The notes under the pieces were generated by a model that did not search any database, was not told the DNA's origin, and worked only from the letters and a program-made list of their open reading frames with translations. DNA of 5,934 nucleotides from Alphaproteobacteria bacterium (lineage in GTDB: Bacteria; Pseudomonadota; Alphaproteobacteria; Micropepsales; Micropepsaceae): NCBI GenBank assembly GCA_026400305.1, contig JAPLPI010000294.1, forward strand, positions 1-5,934, read 5' to 3'. Below are positions 1 to 5,934 of the stretch, piece after piece. The position numbers and the translations under genes were made by a program. How positions within the stretch are numbered: the first letter of the stretch is position 1; each line of letters starts with the position of its first letter.

Positions 1-1145
1 TCCAGGATCATCCGCACAATGAAATCGAAGGGCGCGGCGCCTTCCTGGTCTGCGGCCTGTTGCATATCCAGGCCCTCAAATTTCTTCAGGGCGGGATTTG
101 ATGTGCCCGAGATGCGCACATTGCCCCAGCCGATCATCGCCACCTTGGAAATCCAGGGCGCGTTCGGATCTTCGATGGAGCGGCGCAGCTCTGCCAGCCC
201 TTCACGGGTGCGCAACGCCGCCATCAGCGCCTGGACACCGCCGGCATGCATGGCGGGCGGCACCAGTTGCAGCATGTAGCTGCTGCCGGCCAGGTAGGGA
301 TACATGTCGAAGCTGACATCGACACCGCGCGCATTCGCGGCTTCCAGCTGCGCGATGGCTTTAGGAATCTTGCCCCAGTTGGGCCGCCCCGCCGCCTGCA
401 GGTGCGACAGCAGGCCCGGCGCCCTGGATGTTTCCAGCAGGCCCAGAAACTCGTCGATGGATTCGATCAGCTGGCCTTCATAGCTGCGCACATGCGCCGC
501 CAGGATCTTGCCGCGCGCGCCGGTGGTCTGGGCAAGCGCCTGCAGTTCATCGGTGTCGGCATAGGCGCTGGGCGGATAGACCAGGCCCAGCGAAAGCCCA
601 AAGGCGCCGTCCGCCAGCTGCCGGTCCAGAAGCTGCTGCATCCGGGAGCGTTCCTCCGCGGTGGCGGGGCGGTCATCATAGCCCAGCACCGCCAGCCGCA
701 GGGCGGCATGACCCACCAGCGAAATCACGTTGAGGGATATGCCCTGGGCCTGCAGCGCATCGCGATAGGACGAAAAGCTGTCGAACACCTCATCTGCGGA
801 GATCTCGCCCAGCAGGGTGGCAAAATGCTGCCGCAGATTGTCCGCCGAGTCCGGCACGGTGGGATACAGCGAGAAACTGCAATTGCCCACCACCAGCGAG
901 GTCACGCCCTGCATGATCTTTTCGATCCGCTCAGGCTCTCGCAGGCAGATCAGATCGTCATGGCAATGGGCATCGATAAAGCCGGGCGCCAGGTAGCGCC
1001 CACCAGCGTCCACGACGGTACCGGAGGCGGGCAATGAATCACCGATCGCGGTGATGCGGCCATTTTCCACGCGAACGTCGGCGTTAAAGTCGGGCGCGCC
1101 GGTGCCGTCGACAACACGGGCGTTGCGGATCAAAAAATCACTCAT
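1..1145 (-). CDS. N-acyl-D-amino-acid deacylase family amidohydrolase (3' end missing)
   Basis: This is a metal-dependent hydrolase of the amidohydrolase superfamily, closest to N-acyl-D-amino-acid deacylases, which release a carboxylate from an N-acylated D-amino acid in the cytoplasm. I translated it from the ATG at 1143-1145; 381 codons are visible and the frame is still open at the left edge. Seen: an N-terminal beta-sandwich segment (FLIRNARVVDGTG, residues 4-16), the metal motif GFIDAHCHDD with His60 and His62, Cys89 in VVGNCS, the GAFGLSLGLVYPP segment (180-192), His218 in AAHVRS, His248 in LLSHLQAAG, and FDMYPY (279-284). In characterised D-aminoacylases the corresponding Cys and His residues bind zinc. 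The catalytic Asp of the family should lie just past the left edge, so activity cannot be judged fully. The start lies 6 bases after the MFS stop with no clear Shine-Dalgarno, suggesting translational coupling. The exact substrate is unknown; dihydroorotase- or hydantoinase-like relatives are less likely given the Cys motif. Confidence 0.88.
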   Translation of the reverse strand, partial: MSDFLIRNARVVDGTGAPDFNADVRVENGRITAIGDSLPASGTVVDAGGRYLAPGFIDAHCHDDLICLREPERIEKIMQGVTSLVVGNCSFSLYPTVPDSADNLRQHFATLLGEISADEVFDSFSSYRDALQAQGISLNVISLVGHAALRLAVLGYDDRPATAEERSRMQQLLDRQLADGAFGLSLGLVYPPSAYADTDELQALAQTTGARGKILAAHVRSYEGQLIESIDEFLGLLETSRAPGLLSHLQAAGRPNWGKIPKAIAQLEAANARGVDVSFDMYPYLAGSSYMLQLVPPAMHAGGVQALMAALRTREGLAELRRSIEDPNAPWISKVAMIGWGNVRISGTSNPALKKFEGLDMQQAADQEGAAPFDFIVRMIL

Positions 1146-1151
1146 GACACA

Positions 1152-2444
1152 TCAAACCGTATCGGGATCGGGAATGGGTTCAATCCGGCCCAGCATGAAG
1201 CCATAAGCAAGAATGCCGACCAGAAGCACGATGCCTGCCACAAGGAAGGCGCCGGAAAAGCTTTTGGTCCAACCCACGATGAAGCCGGTGATAATGGGCG
1301 CGATCACGCCCATCAGGTTATTCACGAAATTGGTGAAGCCGCCCACGGTGGCCGTGCCGCCGCGCGGGCTGATCAGCGACACGACCGAAGAGGCCACCGG
1401 CGCGGCCGCGGAAATGCCCGACAGCGCGATGCTGATCCACACCAGCGCCCAGAAAGGGTCCTGCGTCATGGAGATGCCGAATACCGCCAGCCCGGCAATC
1501 ATGCCGCCGATGATGAAAATCTTGCGCGCTTTGCTTTCATCGACGCCACGGGCAATGAAAAAATCCACCGCGAAGCCGCCGATCAGCAGGTCCGCCAGCG
1601 AGGCGCACATCCAGGGAATGATGGTGAAGGCGGCGGATTTGAGAATGGTCATGTGCAGGGTCTGCACCATGTAGCCTGGCAGCCAGGTCAGGAATAGATA
1701 GAAGGAATAGCCATAGGCGGAGTATCCGATGGTGTGGGCCCAGACTTTCCTGTTGCGCAGAACATAGCTCAGCATGCTGATCTGGCCGATGCCGGACGGA
1801 CCTTCCTTCACCGCGCCGCCAGCCATAATGTAGGCGTGCTCGGCAGTGCCAAGATTTTTGTCCTGACTGGGATCGCGGTACAGGATCCAATAGGCGAAGA
1901 AATAGGCGATGCTCATAATGGCGGTGATGCCGAAACCCCAGCGCCAACCGAAACGGACGATAAAGAAAGCCACCAGCGGCACGCCGATGACATTGGCGAA
2001 CTTGGCAGCGGAATCGAAAATGGCCGTGGAACGGCTGCGCTCATGGCGGGGAAACCAGTAGCCGGTCGCCTTCTGGCAGCTGATCATGCCGGGTGCCTCG
2101 GCCAAGCCAAGCAGCATGCGCGCAACGAAGATGCCCAGATAGCCGGTGGACAGCGCCGTCAGGGTCGAGGCGATCGTCCACAGAAAGACGCCGATCCGCC
2201 CAACCCGTGTGACACCAAAACGGTCCAGCAGCATGCCGCTGGGCAGCTGCGCGAGCGAATATGACCAGAAGAAAGCACTGAGCAGCAGGCCGATCTGTCC
2301 CGAGGACAGGTTCAATTCCTTCTGCAGCTGGGGGGCGGCCACGGAAATACTGATCCGGTCCAGATAATTGACCAGAACACCGACGGCCAGAAGCACGCCG
2401 ATGCCCCAGCGGCGATTGCCGATCTTCTCCAAAACCCCCGCCAT
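1152..2444 (-). CDS. MFS transporter, anion:cation symporter (ACS) type
   Basis: This is a 430-residue, 12-helix inner-membrane secondary transporter, full length for its family. Seen: NYLDR in the first helix (26-30), a family-typical PQLQKELNLSSGQIG segment (38-52), the loop 2-3 signature GMLLDRFG (70-77, with Asp74 and Arg75), Arg109 followed by GLAEAPG (113-119) in helix 4, and YWFPRHERSRSTAIF (129-143). The central cytoplasmic loop (about 190-230) is followed by six further hydrophobic segments. The AEAPG and WFPxxER signatures are typical of ACS members such as hexuronate, glucarate and galactonate carriers, which use a proton or sodium gradient to import organic anions. The substrate cannot be read from the sequence. 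The amidohydrolase starts 6 bases downstream, so uptake of an acylated amino acid or a similar anion is a reasonable inference. Only a weak GGG precedes the ATG. It lies 98 bases after the preceding gene and may have its own promoter, though none is clear. Confidence 0.9.
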   Translation of the reverse strand: MAGVLEKIGNRRWGIGVLLAVGVLVNYLDRISISVAAPQLQKELNLSSGQIGLLLSAFFWSYSLAQLPSGMLLDRFGVTRVGRIGVFLWTIASTLTALSTGYLGIFVARMLLGLAEAPGMISCQKATGYWFPRHERSRSTAIFDSAAKFANVIGVPLVAFFIVRFGWRWGFGITAIMSIAYFFAYWILYRDPSQDKNLGTAEHAYIMAGGAVKEGPSGIGQISMLSYVLRNRKVWAHTIGYSAYGYSFYLFLTWLPGYMVQTLHMTILKSAAFTIIPWMCASLADLLIGGFAVDFFIARGVDESKARKIFIIGGMIAGLAVFGISMTQDPFWALVWISIALSGISAAAPVASSVVSLISPRGGTATVGGFTNFVNNLMGVIAPIITGFIVGWTKSFSGAFLVAGIVLLVGILAYGFMLGRIEPIPDPDTV

Positions 2445-2500
2445 CTACCCGTACACATTTGGACCGTTGAGTGCGATCCGGCTGCTCGACGAACGAACCT

Positions 2501-2519
2501 AGCCGGGTTTGGGCCGGCT
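2501..2519 (-). terminator. GC-rich hairpin after the secreted-protein gene, possible weak terminator
   Basis: A perfect 6-bp inverted repeat (AGCCGG / CCGGCT) with a 7-base loop begins about 24 bases after the TAA of the 497-codon gene, in the 98-base gap before the MFS gene. The RNA after the stem reads AGGTTCGTTCG and has no uridine run, so it is not a textbook intrinsic terminator. It could stabilise the mRNA 3' end, attenuate read-through, or be chance in GC-rich DNA. The rest of the gap shows no convincing promoter. Confidence 0.3.
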
Positions 2520-2542
2520 TGGAAATGATTCAGGAAAGGGGA

Positions 2543-4036
2543 TTATTGCCGGACTTTCGGGACCAGGGTCATGGGGCTGACGCCGGCCTGCTGATGGCGC
2601 CTGGTTCGGTCGATGCGCTTGCCATTTTCGTCCACCGGATTGCCTTCATTGTCCACATCACCGTCGGGGTAATGCGGCCGGTCCAGCGTCTTCAGAAAGA
2701 AGTCTGCGCTGGGCAGCTCCACCAGTTCCCGTTCCACCCGCGGCACCGCCGCTTCGGTGGTGCCAGGCGGTACGTCCTGGGGAATGCGGGTCTGGGCCCC
2801 CTTGATGGTGTTGGACTTGATCTGCTCGAACACGCCCCTGCGCCATTCTTCGGAGGCATGCCGGGGAATGTCCATCGGCTGCGCCGGATCCACGACATAG
2901 GCGGATGCCATTTTCAGACGATAAGCGCTGGAGATGCCGTCATATCGGCCGGTCACCCGGTTAAACATGCCATCAGCATTCCGGCGCAAGGCGAAGTAGA
3001 GCGCGACATGGTCCTCATGTTCACGCACGCCCTGCTGACCACCATCCTGCGCAAAGGTGTTCTCGGCATAGAGGTCGCGCCAGTCGCGATATCCGCCCAC
3101 CAGTCCGGTGGCGGAGAGGCCGTCGGCCGCCATGCTCAGGCGCAGCCGTCCCTGGCGGAAATGGGTGTCACCCAGCTGGTCATAGAACCATGAGATGCGC
3201 GGGCTGTGCAGCTCAGCCGCCTGCCCGCTCTCGACCACGCCGTTTTTCACGGTCGCCTTCATCCTGGTGTATTGGGCCGAGTTCAGGATGCGATAGGAAT
3301 AGTCGGTGGCGATGCCGCCGCGCGCATCCTTGACGATCTTGTCCGGCGAATAGCCGATCTCGACAACCGCATCGCTGTCGTTGCGAGGATTTTGGTTGCC
3401 AGACACCCGGATCACCATGGTGTAAAGACCGTCCTGCATCTTGTCATTGGCGCGCATGTCCAAGTTGGCATTGCCGTTGCCGCGCCATGGTGCATCGCAG
3501 CCCCAGGCGCGATACAGGGCATTGTCTATGCCCTTCTCGCCATCCGGGCTGACGAAATCTCCGGCCTCGATCTTGTCGTCCAGGTTAAAGCCGTCGCCGA
3601 TGCGGCTGTTCACTTCGGGTTGGCCGGGGTCATCCGCAGCCCAGGGATTCACATAGGTTTCGATACCGCGCCTGTAGCCCCGATAGGCGATTGCCCGATT
3701 CCACAGGCCGAAACGCGTGGAGGTGGGCGAGCGGGTCTTCTCCACCCCGGGAGGGGCAGTGATCCATTCGATTTCCTGCGCCGAGCGCCATTTCTGCAGC
3801 GAGATCGTCCGTTTGGTCTCGGCGGGATTGGCGAAATGCTTGCCGCTGCCATGCGGACAGTCCACGCCGGGCTCGATTTCGCCGGCGCGGGAGAAATACG
3901 CGCGCCCACCATAGCGAAAAGCATACTCATATTGGCCGACGACGAAGCCAAGGACCCAGGGCGCAGACGACGCCGGCGTGGCGGCCATCACACCAAACAC
4001 GGAGGCGCATATCATCAGGCGCTTTTGCAGGACCAT
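2543..4036 (-). CDS. secreted protein of unknown function (497 aa)
   Basis: I do not recognise a named domain. The N-terminus is a Sec-type signal peptide: Lys5-Arg6, a hydrophobic stretch about 7-19, then a small-residue region (PASSA, 21-25) with likely cleavage near residues 22-25. Cys10 does not fit a lipobox. The mature protein is hydrophilic, rich in Tyr, Trp and Arg, and without further membrane helices. It holds only two cysteines, Cys60 (VDCPHGSG) and Cys180 (RAWGCDAPWRG), which could form a disulfide in the periplasm. Acidic loops occur at 147-172 and at 458-470 (Asp458, Asp460, Asp462, Asp469); they only partly match EF-hand spacing. Segments such as YRAWGC, DGLYTMVIRVSG, VEIGYSPDK, GGYRDWRDLYAENTF and REHEDHVALYFALRRNADG look like conserved blocks of a real family. 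The start is supported by a strong Shine-Dalgarno. Binding, structural or enzymatic roles are all open. It lies downstream of the efflux genes and upstream of the MFS gene without overlapping either. Confidence 0.82.
   Translation of the reverse strand: MVLQKRLMICASVFGVMAATPASSAPWVLGFVVGQYEYAFRYGGRAYFSRAGEIEPGVDCPHGSGKHFANPAETKRTISLQKWRSAQEIEWITAPPGVEKTRSPTSTRFGLWNRAIAYRGYRRGIETYVNPWAADDPGQPEVNSRIGDGFNLDDKIEAGDFVSPDGEKGIDNALYRAWGCDAPWRGNGNANLDMRANDKMQDGLYTMVIRVSGNQNPRNDSDAVVEIGYSPDKIVKDARGGIATDYSYRILNSAQYTRMKATVKNGVVESGQAAELHSPRISWFYDQLGDTHFRQGRLRLSMAADGLSATGLVGGYRDWRDLYAENTFAQDGGQQGVREHEDHVALYFALRRNADGMFNRVTGRYDGISSAYRLKMASAYVVDPAQPMDIPRHASEEWRRGVFEQIKSNTIKGAQTRIPQDVPPGTTEAAVPRVERELVELPSADFFLKTLDRPHYPDGDVDNEGNPVDENGKRIDRTRRHQQAGVSPMTLVPKVRQ
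2618..2663 (-). other. acidic EF-hand-like loop coding segment
   Basis: This segment, near the C-terminus of the secreted protein, encodes the DGDVDNEGNPVDENG loop (residues 458-472; coordinates approximate). Asp at loop positions 1, 3, 5 and 12 fits calcium-loop spacing. Asn replaces the usual Gly at position 6 and Gly replaces the usual hydrophobic residue at position 8, so calcium binding is only a possibility. Confidence 0.25.
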
Positions 4037-4042
4037 GTCGTC

Positions 4043-4047
4043 CCTCC
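4043..4047 (-). promoter_or_regulatory. Shine-Dalgarno of the secreted-protein gene
   Basis: The mRNA reads GGGAGGGACGAC and then ATG. A core GGAGG stands 6 bases before the start codon at 4034-4036. This is the strongest ribosome binding site in the window and fixes the start so that the signal peptide is complete. Confidence 0.75.
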
Positions 4048-4052
4048 CGGAA

Positions 4053-4070
4053 CCGGCGCTGGTTCGCCGG
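4053..4070 (-). promoter_or_regulatory. inverted repeat just upstream of the secreted-protein ribosome binding site
   Basis: A perfect 6-bp inverted repeat (CCGGCG / CGCCGG) with a 6-base loop ends 5 bases from the purine-rich Shine-Dalgarno tract at 4041-4048. In mRNA it would form a small stable hairpin in the leader without masking the ribosome binding site. A GATAAT hexamer (4074-4079) lies just upstream and resembles a -10 box, but no matching -35 box was found. Whether it is a leader structure, an operator or chance cannot be told from the sequence. Confidence 0.3.
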
Positions 4071-4115
4071 CTGATTATCGAGAAAGCCTAGCACCAAGCA
4101 GAGATTCGGGCGATA

Positions 4116-4134
4116 GGGGCGAAGCAGCCGCCCC
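4116..4134 (-). terminator. GC-rich hairpin after the efflux adaptor gene, possible weak terminator
   Basis: A perfect 6-bp stem (GGGGCG / CGCCCC) with a 7-base loop lies about 60 bases after the adaptor stop codon. It is not followed by a uridine run (TATCGCCCG follows), so intrinsic termination would be inefficient at best. With the second repeat at 4053-4070 it is the only structure I see in the 159-base gap between adaptor and secreted-protein genes. Confidence 0.25.
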
Positions 4135-4195
4135 CTCCGCCATATCTTTAGGCCGGCAAGGGCCAGGTTTCTTGCTGTTCTGGAATACCGCGAAA

Positions 4196-5383
4196 CTAGG
4201 GCTTTGTGATCCTGACTTCATCCCCATCCCGCAGCGCGTCTGCAGGATTGTCGATGATGCGGTCCTTGGGGCTGATGCCCCCGCCCACATCGACACTCGC
4301 GCCCATGTCGCGGGCGATGTTCACGGTCTTGAGTTTGACGTGGTTGGTGGCGTCCACGGTGGCGACCTGCATACCTTCGTCACGGAACATCAGCGCGGTG
4401 GCGGGCACGCTGATACCGTTGGCCCCAGCCGGCAGCGGGAATTTCACTTCCGCATAGGCGCCCGGCTGCAGGGCATTGTCGGTGTTGTCCAGCCCGAACT
4501 GTACCAGAACCGTGCCGGTGGAGCTCGCCACCGCACCGGCGCTGGCCACCAGTTTGGCATGGAACACCCGGCCCGGATGCTGCAGCACCGTGAAGGTCAC
4601 CTCCATGCCGGGGCGGATGTAAGAGGCATAGTTCTGCGGCACCCGCACATAGATGCGCAGCTTGGTCAGGTCCGAGACCGTGAACAGCGGCGTGGTAGTA
4701 GGCGTGCCCACCGTGACCAGCGCACCCACATCCACGGCGCGGCTGGTGACCACGCCGTCGAAGGGCGCCACCAGATGGCGGAAGTTTTCCTGGGCAGAGA
4801 CGCTGTAGAGACTGGCCCTGGCCGCCGCGACGGCGGCATTCTTGGCGGCGAGATCCGCGTCCTTCTCGTCCTTGGACTGGTGGGCCACCGCGCCCTGCGC
4901 GAATAGCGCGTCATAGCGGCGGGCGGTGGCTTCGGACAGATTCTGGGCGGCAATGGCGTTGACTAGGTTGGCGCGACCCTGCGCGGATTGTCCTGCCAGA
5001 TCTGGCGTATCCAGTTCGGCCAGCAATTGGCCCTTCTTCACCGGCGCGCCGATGTCGAAGTACCACTTCTTCACATAGCCGCTGACCTGGGCGTAGATCG
5101 GGGCAGTGGTGAAGGCCTGCACATCGCCCGGCAAGGTGAGCGTGCTGCCGGTCTTGGGGCTTTTGAGCTTGATGATCTGCACCGTCGGCACCGCCTGGGC
5201 GTCGGTCCAGGCCGCGGTGGTGTGGTTCTTGTACATCCGCCAGCCGATGCCCATCACGGCAATCGCGACCGCAGCGACTACAGCCATCCAGCCCCAGCGC
5301 TTCAGGCCCGGCGGCGCGCTATGGCGGAGCAAGGCGTCAGGCGCTGGGCCATGTGGCCCGGCGTCGGGATTCTTGTCAGGCAT
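4196..5383 (-). CDS. RND efflux periplasmic adaptor subunit (HlyD/AcrA-type membrane fusion protein)
   Basis: This 395-residue adaptor would link an inner-membrane RND pump to an outer-membrane channel. From Met1 (MPDKNPDAG): a cytoplasmic tail of about 30 residues, one membrane anchor (about 32-49), a first lipoyl half-motif (about 93-127, with YAQVSGYVKKWYFDIGAPVK), an alpha-helical hairpin (about 128-200), a second lipoyl half (about 201-223, VAPFDGVVTSRAVDVGALV), a beta-barrel (about 230-315) and a C-terminal membrane-proximal domain. There is no lipobox, so it is anchored by the N-terminal helix. I chose the ATG at 5381-5383 because GGAG stands 6 bases before it and it overlaps the permease stop by 8 bases. 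An ATG 20 codons upstream adds an Arg/Pro-rich tail and lies deep inside the permease gene. Length is normal for the family. The exported substrate is not predictable. No outer-membrane factor gene follows. Confidence 0.93.
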   Translation of the reverse strand: MPDKNPDAGPHGPAPDALLRHSAPPGLKRWGWMAVVAAVAIAVMGIGWRMYKNHTTAAWTDAQAVPTVQIIKLKSPKTGSTLTLPGDVQAFTTAPIYAQVSGYVKKWYFDIGAPVKKGQLLAELDTPDLAGQSAQGRANLVNAIAAQNLSEATARRYDALFAQGAVAHQSKDEKDADLAAKNAAVAAARASLYSVSAQENFRHLVAPFDGVVTSRAVDVGALVTVGTPTTTPLFTVSDLTKLRIYVRVPQNYASYIRPGMEVTFTVLQHPGRVFHAKLVASAGAVASSTGTVLVQFGLDNTDNALQPGAYAEVKFPLPAGANGISVPATALMFRDEGMQVATVDATNHVKLKTVNIARDMGASVDVGGGISPKDRIIDNPADALRDGDEVRITKP

Positions 5384-5934
5384 AAGCCTCTCCAGATTGG
5401 GCGGGCGGCCGAGCCGCCGCGGCCTTGGCCGCTCTGCGGCCATGAATGATGCTGAACACCACCGGCACGAATATCAAGGTCGCAACGGTCGCAAATACCA
5501 GGCCTCCGATCACCGCCCGGCCCAGCTGCGCATTCTGCTCGCCGCCATCGCCCAGGCCCAGCGCCATGGGCGCCATGCCGATGATCATCGCCAGCGCGGT
5601 CATGCAGACAGGACGGAAGCGGGTGAATCCGGCCTCCACCGCAGCCAGCACCGCATCACCATGATGGGCAAGCCGCTCGCGCGCGAAGGAGATCACCAGG
5701 ATGGAGTTGGCCGTCGCCACGCCCATGCACATGATGGCGCCGGTCAGTGCTGGCACCGACAAGGTGGTGCCGGTGGTGAAAAGCATCCAGACGATGCCGG
5801 CCAGCGCCGCGGGCAGGGCGGTAATGATCACGAAGGGATCGGTCCAGGACTGGAAGTTCACCACGATCAAAAGATAGATCAGCACCACCGCCGCCAGAAG
5901 GCCGTAGAATAAGCCCGAAAAGGCAGTGTTCATG
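5376..5934 (-). CDS. RND efflux permease, C-terminal part (5' end outside window)
   Basis: The visible part is 186 codons at the end of a proton-driven RND pump (HAE1/AcrB-MdtB type), normally about 1,000-1,050 residues long. The frame is open at the right edge; the Met at 5931-5933 is almost certainly internal, because the sequence begins in the middle of the C-terminal membrane domain. Counting from that Met, five hydrophobic segments match helices 8-12: about 4-26, 33-53, 58-83, 107-127 and 138-163. Family signatures seen are VVNFQSWTDPFVI, GAIMCMGVATANSILVISF, FRPVCMTALAMIIGM and GRAVIGGLVFATVATLIFVP. The proton-relay acidic residues of helix 4 lie outside the window. The tail after helix 12 is short and Ala/Arg-rich. 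The stop codon overlaps the adaptor start, giving the order permease then adaptor, the reverse of the common acrA-acrB order. Confidence 0.93.
   Translation of the reverse strand, partial: MNTAFSGLFYGLLAAVVLIYLLIVVNFQSWTDPFVIITALPAALAGIVWMLFTTGTTLSVPALTGAIMCMGVATANSILVISFARERLAHHGDAVLAAVEAGFTRFRPVCMTALAMIIGMAPMALGLGDGGEQNAQLGRAVIGGLVFATVATLIFVPVVFSIIHGRRAAKAAAARPPAQSGEAYA
5387..5393 (-). promoter_or_regulatory. Shine-Dalgarno of the efflux adaptor, inside the permease gene
   Basis: GGAGAGG lies within the last codons of the permease gene, with its GGAG 6 bases before the ATG at 5381-5383. It decides the adaptor start in favour of the 395-residue form and supports translational coupling with the permease. 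Confidence 0.7.

Noticed and set aside
246..1037. A 263-codon plus-strand open frame opposite the amidohydrolase
   Set aside because: The minus-strand frame carries complete metal-binding motifs. The plus-strand product has low-complexity, Arg/Gln/Gly-rich composition and no ribosome binding site.
2471..3193. A 240-codon plus-strand open frame opposite the secreted-protein gene
   Set aside because: The minus-strand gene has a signal peptide and a strong Shine-Dalgarno; the plus-strand frame shows no domain or initiation signal and is best read as a shadow.
4007..4009. Cys10 of the secreted protein as a lipobox cysteine
   Set aside because: The preceding residues are Leu-Met-Ile. A lipobox needs a small residue (Gly, Ala or Ser) just before the Cys, and the hydrophobic core continues past it.
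4152..4165. GGCC...GGCC short inverted repeat in the gap after the adaptor gene
   Set aside because: The stem is only 4 bp with no uridine run; this is expected by chance in GC-rich DNA.
3206..4906. A 566-codon plus-strand open frame running antisense across the secreted-protein and adaptor genes
   Set aside because: It lies opposite two well-supported genes, crosses their intergenic gap, and its product is His/Gly/Arg-rich with no recognisable domain. Long antisense frames are common in GC-rich coding DNA.
5384..5443. A 20-codon N-terminal extension of the adaptor from the ATG at 5441-5443
   Set aside because: It would add an Arg/Pro-rich tail that is simply the out-of-frame reading of the permease 3' end. 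The ATG at 5381-5383 has a well-spaced Shine-Dalgarno.
5931..5933. The ATG at the right edge as the start of a small membrane protein of 185 residues
   Set aside because: The sequence begins inside the RND C-terminal membrane domain and the frame is open to the edge, so this Met is internal to a much larger permease.

Overview
The window is GC-rich and every gene I can support lies on the minus strand, so the biology reads from right to left. Reading in that direction, there are five genes: the C-terminal end of an RND multidrug-efflux permease (open at the right edge), its periplasmic adaptor, a secreted protein of unknown function, a major facilitator (MFS) transporter, and an amidohydrolase of the N-acyl-D-amino-acid deacylase type (cut by the left edge). 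The GC-rich codon use, an RND pump with an adaptor tethered to the inner membrane, and a Sec-type signal peptide point to a Gram-negative bacterium, most likely a proteobacterium (perhaps alphaproteobacterial) or possibly an acidobacterium. There is no rRNA or other taxonomic marker, so this placement is tentative.

Right part (about 4196-5934): the permease and adaptor genes overlap by 8 bases and the adaptor has its own good ribosome binding site, so they form an efflux operon. No outer-membrane factor gene follows the adaptor. If the operon encodes one, it should lie to the right, outside the window.

Middle (about 2543-4195): after a 159-base gap holding two GC-rich inverted repeats comes a 497-codon gene for a secreted protein I cannot assign. 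It has a signal peptide, two cysteines in the mature part, and two acidic loops that only loosely resemble calcium-binding loops. It has a strong ribosome binding site and sits alone between two better understood units.

Left part (1-2542): a 98-base gap with a small hairpin separates it from an MFS transporter of the anion:cation symporter type. Six bases after that gene's stop, the amidohydrolase begins. The pair reads as an uptake-and-hydrolysis module: the transporter brings in an organic anion, plausibly an N-acylated amino acid, and the cytoplasmic enzyme deacylates it. The substrate is inferred from family and context only.

No tRNA, rRNA, CRISPR array, insertion sequence or long repeat was seen. 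No gap between genes exceeds 300 bases. Most of the window is ordinary accessory metabolism and efflux. The least explained element is the secreted 497-residue protein.
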